Source of the DNA: an uncultured Veillonella sp.
GTDB taxonomy: Bacteria; Bacillota; Negativicutes; Veillonellales; Veillonellaceae
NCBI GenBank assembly: GCA_900549805.1
Contig: URPV01000009.1
Span: 1 to 30,932 of the forward strand
Direction: 5' to 3'
DNA length: 30,932 bases
A program made the translations under genes and the position numbers. Below the pieces are notes generated by a model. It searched no databases and was not told the origin of the DNA. It saw only the letters and a program-made list of their open reading frames with translations. Every line of letters starts with the position of its first letter. The stretch's first letter is position 1. Positions 12,891 to 20,174 of this stretch are shown in pieces.

Positions 12891-15800
12891 ATGCAACTAT
12901 TGCGCTTAGAAATGAAGGGTTTTAAATCGTTTGCTGATAAGACGGTAGTAAAATTTTCTCCTGGCATGACGGCTATTGTAGGTCCAAATGGGTCAGGGAA
13001 ATCAAATGTTACTGATGCCATGCGTTGGGTATTAGGAGAATCCAATGTCCGTAATCTGCGGGGGCAAAAGGCGGAAGATATCATCTTCTCTGGTACGGTT
13101 AAGCGCCGCCCTATGGGGGCTGCAGAAGCGACACTTGTCTTTGATAATTCCGATGGAACACTGGATGTAGATATGGCAGAAGTAGCTATTACCCGCCGTA
13201 TCTACCGGTCTGGTGAAACGGAGTTCATGATCAACAAGCGCAAATGCCGCTTAAAGGACATCCATATGCTTTTGGCTGATACGGGGCTCGGTAAGGATTC
13301 TATGGCCATCATTGGGCAGAACCGCATCGATGCCATCCTGAATTCCAAGCCTGAAGAGCGACGCCTTATTTTTGAAGATGTAGCGGGGATTTCCCGATTT
13401 AAGCTCAATAAGGAAGACGCTCTCCGTCGGATTAATGCTACTGAGCGCAATATGGAACGGGTGGGGGATGTTATGTCCACCCTGGAAGATCAACTAGTGC
13501 CCTTGGCAGACAAGGCTGAGAAGACCCGTCAATACATGGAATTATCGAGGACTAAGCGAGAATTTGATGGGGCTTTGGGCTACCATGCTTATAAGACGGC
13601 TGACCGCCTCTTTACTCGATTTGAAAACGATAATCTAGCCTATCAGGCAGAAGATACAGAATTACAAAAGGAATTAACCCTCTTAGAAGCTAAGCGGCAA
13701 CAGCTGCAGATGGATGCGTCTGAGGGGCAAGATAAACTCAAGGCCTGGGAAGAACAATTTGCGCAAGTACAACGGGAGGAAGAACGACTCGTAGGTCAAC
13801 TGCGACTCTTGGAAGAACAGGGCAAGTCGGCTGAACGTGATCGAGATGACCGCAAGACACGCCTGTCCGAATTGCAAGCCACTAAGGAGGCAGAGGGACA
13901 ACAAGTCCTCCTCTTGGACAAGCTCATAGGGGCCGACCAAGAAATTTTGTCTGCCAATGAAGGTGATTTGCAAGCTTTAGAAGCAAAATACCAAGAAGCC
14001 GGCGCCAAGCTCCAAGCCGAGCAGGCTAAGTTACAAGCCTTTCAAAATCAGGCGAATTCTCGTCAAGAACAACACCTTGAAATCATGGCGGATATGGAGC
14101 GGGTCCGACTATCTATAGATGATAAGGCCCGTGAATTAAGTCGTTTGGAAGAGGATTTATTAGTCCTCAAAGGAGACATAGAAGAGAGTCATCAAGCCTT
14201 AGCTCAGGCTAAGGAAAAGGCTGCTACAGCCCAAGCTGATTATGATTCTGCTCAGGACCAATGTGAACGCTTGAGCAATCAGGAAAAGGCTATGATTTCC
14301 CGTATGCGGGATAATCAAAAGCTCATGCAAAAGGCTCAAAATGATATCCAAAAAGCCCAAGGCCGCTTGGAAGTATTAGAGCAATGGGCTGAACAACACG
14401 AAGGTTATATGGAGGGAACTAAGAATATCCTCAAGGCTAAGGAAGCTTGGAGTCGGGATGTTAAAGGAGCCATCGGCGACCTCTTTACGGTAGAACCTAA
14501 GTTTGCCTTAGCCATTGAAATTGCCTTGGGGGGTGCGGTTAATCATGTTGTGACGACTACCGCTAAAGCTGCATCACAGGCGGTATCCTATTTGAAGCGC
14601 ACCCAGGGTGGTCGCGTGACCTTCCTGCCTATGGATAGTGTTAAGGGGCGTCTACTAGAAACGCCAGCCTTAGGAGAGGCAGGTGTCATGGGCCGTGCTA
14701 TCGACTGCATAGACTATGATTCGTCTTTTACAGGCGTCTTTCAACAGCTCTTGGGACGTACCTTGGTGGTGGAAGATATGGATCGGGCCATTGAGATTCA
14801 GAAGAAGTATAAGCAATCCTTACGCCTAGTGACCCTTACAGGGGAACAATTCCAACCAGGAGGTTCTCTCACAGGGGGTACTCATAAGCGTCGTAAGGCT
14901 TCTGTTCTAAGCCGTAAGGAAGAGATGGTCCGCCTCTTAGAAGAAGTGGATCAAAAGAAAGAGAATCTACGATGCTGGCAAGAAGAATTAGATCATGACC
15001 AATCCCATATTGATGCGGTTTCTGCGGACCGTCAATCCTGGGAGGAACAACGACAACATCGCTATCTTCTCAAGGTGGCGGGTGATACCCAGGTAACCAA
15101 TGAAGCCCACCGCTTAGCAGGCCTAAGAAAAGACCTTGACCGAGTAGAGGTGCGTAAGTGTGAACTGACCGAGGGTATAGAGCTTTTAGGAGAGCGCTCA
15201 AAAGAACTACAAGGACAATTGGATACCCTTGTGGCTAGCCAAGATGCTTCTGATTTGACAGCCTCTCTTATGGCGGCTATTCCGAAACTTCAAGAAGATC
15301 AACAAAAGGCTTATGAAGCGTTTACTCATATGCGGCTCCAATGTCAAAGCTTGCGGCAAAGCATAGAAGACCGCAAGCGTCAAAAGGAAGCGCGGCTGGC
15401 ATCCATTGCAAACTTGGACCAAAAGCTAGGTCCACTCAGTCAGTCCCTAACTCAAGTGGAGGTGCGTCTTGCACAAGGTCTTCCACAAGAGCGACAAGCT
15501 GCTGAGGAAGCCTTGCAAGAGATACGAACGATGTCCGCTGAATTAGGGCAAAAACGGGATCAAGCCTATGCTAAGACCGCCAGTGAACGGCAGGCTATGG
15601 AGGAACTCCTGCAAGAGCAACAAGACTTGACCAACCGACAAAAAAAGGTACAAGCTCGACTCTTAGATATGGAAAGTCGTCTGACTCGCTACAAAATGGA
15701 AGCGGAGCGAGCACAAGAAAGCCTTCAAGAAATGGGCTATAGTTTAGAAGAAGCAGGAGCTATCATCTTAGATGGTTCGATTAATGAATGGAAGCAGGCC

Positions 15801-16445
15801 CAGGCTAATCTCATGGCTCAAATAGCAGCCCTTGGACCAGTCAATCCTACTGCTATGGAAGACTATGAAGAGGCCAAGGGGCGCTATGACTTCTTGCAAG
15901 GCCAATTAGCTGATCTCGAAGAGGCTAAGGGCCAGTTAGAGGCGGTTATTGAGGAGATGGACAAGGCTATGTCTACCCAACTTCTAGAGGTCTTAGACCT
16001 TGTGGGCAAGCGTTTCCAAGAGGTCTTCAGTCAATTGTTTGGCGGTGGATCTGCCCAAATTGTCCTCACAGATCCAGAGGCTATCTTGACCAGTGGCATT
16101 GATTTTTATATTCAACCTCCTGGGAAGAAGCGACAACAGTTGACCTTGCTTTCAGGGGGAGAACGGGCTCTTACAGTTATCGCTCTCTTGTTCTCCTTCC
16201 TCTTCTATCGACCAGCACCATTCTGCGTCTTGGATGAGGTGGATGCAGCTTTGGATGAAGCTAATGTAGAACGCTTCTCTACGTATTTGAAACACCTGGA
16301 TCACAGCACGCAATTTATTGTTGTTTCCCACAGAAAACCGACTATGGAAGCAGCAGAAGTTCTTCAAGGGGTAACCATGGTTGAACGGGGCGTTTCTCGC
16401 CTCTTGACCGTATCCTTTGAAGAGTTGAAGGAGGAAGTATCCTAA
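12891..16445 (+). CDS. smc: Chromosome partition protein SMC
   Basis: A 1184-residue SMC ATPase that folds and segregates the chromosome with ScpA and ScpB. The N-terminal head has FKSFADKT and Walker A GPNGSGKSN (31-39), with GQNRID nearby. A long coiled coil runs on both sides of a hinge at about residues 510-630 (GAIGDLFTVEPKFALAIEIALGG through LRLVTLTGEQFQPGG, seen in pieces). The C-terminal head has LSGGERALT near residue 1086 and Walker B CVLDEVDAALDE near 1112. AGGAGGTGA lies at 12879-12887. The stop overlaps the ftsY start (TAATG). Length is normal for a Firmicute SMC. scpAB are not in the window. Confidence 0.98.
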   Translation: MQLLRLEMKGFKSFADKTVVKFSPGMTAIVGPNGSGKSNVTDAMRWVLGESNVRNLRGQKAEDIIFSGTVKRRPMGAAEATLVFDNSDGTLDVDMAEVAITRRIYRSGETEFMINKRKCRLKDIHMLLADTGLGKDSMAIIGQNRIDAILNSKPEERRLIFEDVAGISRFKLNKEDALRRINATERNMERVGDVMSTLEDQLVPLADKAEKTRQYMELSRTKREFDGALGYHAYKTADRLFTRFENDNLAYQAEDTELQKELTLLEAKRQQLQMDASEGQDKLKAWEEQFAQVQREEERLVGQLRLLEEQGKSAERDRDDRKTRLSELQATKEAEGQQVLLLDKLIGADQEILSANEGDLQALEAKYQEAGAKLQAEQAKLQAFQNQANSRQEQHLEIMADMERVRLSIDDKARELSRLEEDLLVLKGDIEESHQALAQAKEKAATAQADYDSAQDQCERLSNQEKAMISRMRDNQKLMQKAQNDIQKAQGRLEVLEQWAEQHEGYMEGTKNILKAKEAWSRDVKGAIGDLFTVEPKFALAIEIALGGAVNHVVTTTAKAASQAVSYLKRTQGGRVTFLPMDSVKGRLLETPALGEAGVMGRAIDCIDYDSSFTGVFQQLLGRTLVVEDMDRAIEIQKKYKQSLRLVTLTGEQFQPGGSLTGGTHKRRKASVLSRKEEMVRLLEEVDQKKENLRCWQEELDHDQSHIDAVSADRQSWEEQRQHRYLLKVAGDTQVTNEAHRLAGLRKDLDRVEVRKCELTEGIELLGERSKELQGQLDTLVASQDASDLTASLMAAIPKLQEDQQKAYEAFTHMRLQCQSLRQSIEDRKRQKEARLASIANLDQKLGPLSQSLTQVEVRLAQGLPQERQAAEEALQEIRTMSAELGQKRDQAYAKTASERQAMEELLQEQQDLTNRQKKVQARLLDMESRLTRYKMEAERAQESLQEMGYSLEEAGAIILDGSINEWKQAQANLMAQIAALGPVNPTAMEDYEEAKGRYDFLQGQLADLEEAKGQLEAVIEEMDKAMSTQLLEVLDLVGKRFQEVFSQLFGGGSAQIVLTDPEAILTSGIDFYIQPPGKKRQQLTLLSGGERALTVIALLFSFLFYRPAPFCVLDEVDAALDEANVERFSTYLKHLDHSTQFIVVSHRKPTMEAAEVLQGVTMVERGVSRLLTVSFEELKEEVS

Positions 16446-17374
16446 TGGGATTTTTTGATAATATTAAGAAGGGCCTAGAAAAGACGCGTAAGTCCTTCGT
16501 GGCCAATGTAGAACATATCGTTATTGGTTATGCCCAAATTGATGATGACTTTTTGGATGACTTGGAGGGGACTCTCCTCACTTCCGATTTAGGACCTAAG
16601 ACGACGGAGTACCTCATGAAGGAAGTGCGCCGTGGGGTTACAGAAGGGATTATTAATGATACGCGGGATGTATTACCATTTATGGAAGACCGCATCACAG
16701 AAATTCTATCTGCCCAAGAAGAAACCCTAGACCTTCACCATCCAGAAGTAATCTTGGTGGTAGGCGTAAATGGGGTAGGAAAGACCACGACCATTGCCAA
16801 GCTAGCTCACTATTATGCGGACCAGGGGAAGAAGGTTATCATCGCCGCAGCCGATACCTTCCGGGCTGCTGCAGCAGATCAATTATCCGTATGGGGCCAA
16901 CGAATCAATGTGCCCGTTATTAAGCATAAGGAAGGGGCTGATCCGGCAGCTGTTGTTTATGATGCCATGGAGGCAGCTAAGGCCCGGAATGCAGATTTTG
17001 TGATTGTAGATACAGCAGGCCGCCTTCATACTAAGGTAAACTTAATGGAGGAACTCAAGAAGATAGGCCGTGTTGCAAATAATCATGTAGAAGGTGCGCC
17101 TCATCAAACCCTCCTAGTTTTAGATGGCACAACCGGTCAAAATGCGGTATCTCAGGCTAAGCTCTTCGGTGAAGCTGTTCCTGTGAATGGCATTGTGGTT
17201 ACCAAGTTAGATGGTACAGCCAAGGGGGGCGTGGTTATTTCTATTAAGGAAGAATTAGGGGTCCCTGTTCGTTGGATTGGTATAGGCGAAGGTATGGATG
17301 ACCTACGTCCATTCCACGCTAAAGAATTTGCAGCTGCTTTGTTTGATAAAGGAATGGTGTCTAGTGACAAGTAA
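16445..17374 (+). CDS. ftsY: Signal recognition particle receptor FtsY
   Basis: A 309-residue SRP-GTPase that receives Ffh-ribosome complexes at the membrane for co-translational insertion. The helical N domain is about residues 1-95, and the G domain has G1 GVNGVGKTTT (107-116), AADTFRAAAADQL, VDTAGRLHTK and TKLDGTAKGG. The acidic A domain is absent, giving the short form usual in Gram-positives; membrane contact should come from the N-terminal amphipathic helix (MGFFDNIKKGLEKTRKSF). The ATG overlaps the smc stop by one base, so translation is coupled. Confidence 0.97.
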   Translation: MGFFDNIKKGLEKTRKSFVANVEHIVIGYAQIDDDFLDDLEGTLLTSDLGPKTTEYLMKEVRRGVTEGIINDTRDVLPFMEDRITEILSAQEETLDLHHPEVILVVGVNGVGKTTTIAKLAHYYADQGKKVIIAAADTFRAAAADQLSVWGQRINVPVIKHKEGADPAAVVYDAMEAAKARNADFVIVDTAGRLHTKVNLMEELKKIGRVANNHVEGAPHQTLLVLDGTTGQNAVSQAKLFGEAVPVNGIVVTKLDGTAKGGVVISIKEELGVPVRWIGIGEGMDDLRPFHAKEFAAALFDKGMVSSDK

Positions 17375-17777
17375 GTTTGATCGCGATTTTATCGAATCCC
17401 ATGTAAAAGAGGAAAATGAAAAAAATCAATACCATGCGCCCTTGGAGGCTATGGATACCATCGTACCTCTTATTCAACACTTTGGGGTGGATATTTATCG
17501 ACCTATTACCCGCTTGCTCCTAGCTAATTGGCAAGAGTTGTCGGCTCGTATTGAAAATTACGGTCCTGATGAATGGGCGAAGGTGAAGGCGGTGGAAGTG
17601 TCTACACCAGAATTGACACCCTTTGCTATTGCTATGCTCATGGAAGTCTTGGAAGGGGAAGACACCCTCAATCAAGATCCGGAAGTGGGCCGTAAGTTGA
17701 CCGACGAAGAACTGAAGGCTATTCGGACGGCACAAGACCAAGTGGATACGGCCTTGGATTCCGCTGAAAGTAAATAA
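17364..17777 (+). CDS. Uncharacterised acidic protein downstream of ftsY
   Basis: I do not recognise this 137-residue protein. It starts with GTG at 17364, overlapping the ftsY end by 11 nt, with AAAGGA at 17348-17353; the frame opens upstream at 17298 without a ribosome site. It is strongly acidic, predicted mostly helical, with no cysteines, signal peptide or membrane segment. An N-terminal charged part (residues 1-25) is followed by a hydrophobic-amphipathic helix segment (about 28-55, with PLIQHFGVDIYRPITRLLLA), a middle containing TPFAIAMLMEVLEG, and an acidic C-terminus ending in DTALDSAESK. The location is where ylxM/ffh would follow in other Firmicutes, but it lacks the YlxM helix-turn-helix pattern. 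Coupling to smc-ftsY suggests a role near chromosome or secretion functions; this is inference. Confidence 0.75.
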   Translation: MTSKFDRDFIESHVKEENEKNQYHAPLEAMDTIVPLIQHFGVDIYRPITRLLLANWQELSARIENYGPDEWAKVKAVEVSTPELTPFAIAMLMEVLEGEDTLNQDPEVGRKLTDEELKAIRTAQDQVDTALDSAESK

Positions 17778-17780
17778 GGA

Positions 17781-17803
17781 AGACTAGCATTTCTTGCTAG
17801 TCT
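17781..17803 (+). other. Hairpin after the ftsY-linked gene
   Basis: AGACTAGCA / TGCTAGTCT (17781-17789 with 17795-17803), 9 bp with a 5-nt loop and no U-run. It lies just ahead of a standard terminator and may protect the 3' end or help termination. Confidence 0.5.
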
Positions 17804-17818
17804 ATAGGTATGTGTATG

Positions 17819-17840
17819 AGGCAGGGTTTTCCTGCCTTTT
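17819..17840 (+). terminator. Intrinsic terminator before uvrB
   Basis: AGGCAGG / CCTGCCT (17819-17825 with 17831-17837), a 5-nt loop and TTTT. It closes the smc-ftsY transcript 21 nt before the uvrB start. A TATAAT (17843-17848) follows but has no usable -35 box or TG extension. Confidence 0.82.
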
Positions 17841-17860
17841 ACTATAATAAGAGGTGGATT

Positions 17861-20101
17861 ATGGCTAAGACATATAAACAGGAAGTAGAAGGGGGACAAC
17901 CCTTTCATGTAGAGGCTCCCTTTGTCCCTACAGGCGATCAGCCACAGGCAATTACTTCTCTGGTAGAGGGGGTTAAGAGGGGGGATTGGGCTCAAGTCCT
18001 TTTGGGCGCTACCGGTACGGGTAAGACATTTACTATGGCCAAGGTGATTGAAGCTGTTCAAAAACCAACCCTGGTTATTGCCCACAATAAAACCCTAGCG
18101 GCCCAACTTTGTGCAGAGTTTAAAAACTTCTTCCCCCATAATGCGGTGGAATACTTCGTGTCTTACTATGACTTTTACCAGCCAGAAGCCTACATTCCTT
18201 CCTCTGATACCTATATTGAGAAGGATGCGTCTATTAATGATGAAATTGATAAGCTTCGCCATAGCGCGACCATGAGCTTATTTGAGCGACGGGATGTCAT
18301 TATCGTGGCTTCCGTATCCTGTATCTATGGCTTGGGGGACCCAGAAGATTACTCTGATCTAGTCTTGTCCCTCCGTCTGGGCCATGTTAAGACTCGCGAT
18401 GAAATTCTCCGTAAGTTAGTAGATATCCAGTACAGTCGTAATGATATGAACTTCGTCCGCGGCACATTTAGGGTTAAGGGGGATACTATTGAAATTTTCC
18501 CAGCCTCCTATTCAGAAAAAGTGGTACGAGTGGAACTTTTTGGCGACGAAATAGACCGCCTGGTGGAATGTGATGCCTTAACAGGTGAAGTCATCGCTGA
18601 ACGTAAGCACGTAGCCATCTACCCTGCCTCTCACTATGTTACGACTAAGGAAAAGATGGATGTAGCCATTGCCCGTATCGAGGAAGAATTAGACCAACAA
18701 TTGCAAAAGCTCAAGTCCCAAGACCGCCTGTTAGAGGCCCAACGTTTGGAACAGCGGACCCGCTATGACATTGAAATGATGCAGGAAATGGGATATTGCT
18801 CGGGCATTGAAAATTATTCACGCCATATGTCGGAACGCAAGGCAGGGGATGCACCTTATACCCTAATCGATTACTTCCCAGATGATTCCCTTATCATGGT
18901 GGATGAATCACATGTGACGGTTCCACAGATTCGGGCCATGTACAACGGGGATAGGGCCCGTAAGGAATCCCTTATCGAATATGGTTTCCGTCTTCCGTCG
19001 GCCTTAGATAACAGACCTCTAAAATTCGATGAATTTGTAGAACGGATCAATCAAATCATCTATGTGTCTGCTACACCTGGCCCTTATGAAATGGAAGTGG
19101 AGACCAATGTAGCGGAACAAATTATCCGCCCAACGGGCCTCTTGGATCCATTAATCGAGATACGGCCTATTAAAGGGCAGATGGATGATCTCTTAGGGGA
19201 AATCAAGAAAACCGCCCAAAAGGGAGAGCGGGTTCTTGTAACCACTTTGACTAAAAAGATGGCGGAAGATTTAACGGACTTCCTCAAGGAAATGGGAGTT
19301 CGGGTCCGCTACCTCCATTCGGATATCGTTACTATCCAACGAGCTGAGATCATTCGGGATCTCAGGGCTGGCCTGTTTGATGTTCTAGTGGGGATCAATC
19401 TCCTTCGGGAGGGCCTAGATATGCCAGAAGTCTCTTTAGTAGCTATTTTAGATGCCGACAAGGAAGGCTTCCTCCGGTCTGATACGGCTATGATCCAGAC
19501 CATAGGTAGGGCGGCCCGTAATGAACATGGTCGCGTAATTATGTATGCTGATCGCATGACTGGATCCATGGAACGGGCCATCGGTGAAACCGAACGGCGT
19601 CGGGCTATCCAAGAGGCCTATAATAAGGAACATGGCATCACCCCTAAGACGATTCATAAGGAGGTGCAGGACCTCATTGAATTGACCAAGATACAGGAGG
19701 ATTCAGAGGTCTCTACCGTAGATTTAGCGGAAGATGCAGTTTATGCTGACGACCTCGATGCAGCCGCTGCTGGTGGTGTGGCCAAGAACGGTAAAAAGGG
19801 CAAGGGGAGTCGCAAGAAGTCCAGTCCTAAGACGGATTCTAAGGGTGTGGTCTACGGGACTCCTCTTGCTAGTCCGAAAGTGGCCGATATGACGGCAGAG
19901 GATCTCTTTAATCTCATTGAAAAAACCAATGCGGATATGAAGGCTGCTGCTAAGGTTTTAGACTTTGAAAGGGCTGCTGTTTTGCGGGACCAATTAGGCC
20001 AACTGCGTCAGCAGTGGTCAGATATGCATGAAGCGGGCCAATCTAAGATAGCGAAACCTAGGATGCCTAGAGGTTCTAAAAAAACACATCAAGGAAAGTA
20101 A
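17861..20101 (+). CDS. uvrB: Excinuclease ABC subunit B (UvrB)
   Basis: A 746-residue damage-verifying helicase-like ATPase of nucleotide excision repair. It has Walker A LGATGTGKTFTMA (48-60), the DNA-clamping beta-hairpin region YYDFYQPEAYIPSSDTYIEKD (seen around residue 105), the DEAD-like box MVDESHVT, GVRVRYLHSDI and the motif VI segment QTIGRAARN. The UVR domain for UvrC is near the C-terminus (AAAKVLDFERAAVLRDQL). Usual UvrB is about 660 residues; the excess is an inserted linker at about 620-675, rich in Ala, Lys and Gly (around residue 643), plus a basic tail of about 30 residues. ATG 17861 follows GAGGTGG (17851-17857). The gene heads a uvrB-uvrA-uvrC run. Confidence 0.97.
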   Translation: MAKTYKQEVEGGQPFHVEAPFVPTGDQPQAITSLVEGVKRGDWAQVLLGATGTGKTFTMAKVIEAVQKPTLVIAHNKTLAAQLCAEFKNFFPHNAVEYFVSYYDFYQPEAYIPSSDTYIEKDASINDEIDKLRHSATMSLFERRDVIIVASVSCIYGLGDPEDYSDLVLSLRLGHVKTRDEILRKLVDIQYSRNDMNFVRGTFRVKGDTIEIFPASYSEKVVRVELFGDEIDRLVECDALTGEVIAERKHVAIYPASHYVTTKEKMDVAIARIEEELDQQLQKLKSQDRLLEAQRLEQRTRYDIEMMQEMGYCSGIENYSRHMSERKAGDAPYTLIDYFPDDSLIMVDESHVTVPQIRAMYNGDRARKESLIEYGFRLPSALDNRPLKFDEFVERINQIIYVSATPGPYEMEVETNVAEQIIRPTGLLDPLIEIRPIKGQMDDLLGEIKKTAQKGERVLVTTLTKKMAEDLTDFLKEMGVRVRYLHSDIVTIQRAEIIRDLRAGLFDVLVGINLLREGLDMPEVSLVAILDADKEGFLRSDTAMIQTIGRAARNEHGRVIMYADRMTGSMERAIGETERRRAIQEAYNKEHGITPKTIHKEVQDLIELTKIQEDSEVSTVDLAEDAVYADDLDAAAAGGVAKNGKKGKGSRKKSSPKTDSKGVVYGTPLASPKVADMTAEDLFNLIEKTNADMKAAAKVLDFERAAVLRDQLGQLRQQWSDMHEAGQSKIAKPRMPRGSKKTHQGK

Positions 20102-20174
20102 GTAAGAAATTAAACGAGCTTTACTAACTATAAAAGACTAATCCTTATACCTACTTATGGAGAAAGGAATTTGC

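Noticed and set aside
17778..17860. LexA/SOS box ahead of uvrB
   Set aside because: No GAAC-N4-GTTC type site is present; the symmetry here comes from two hairpins.
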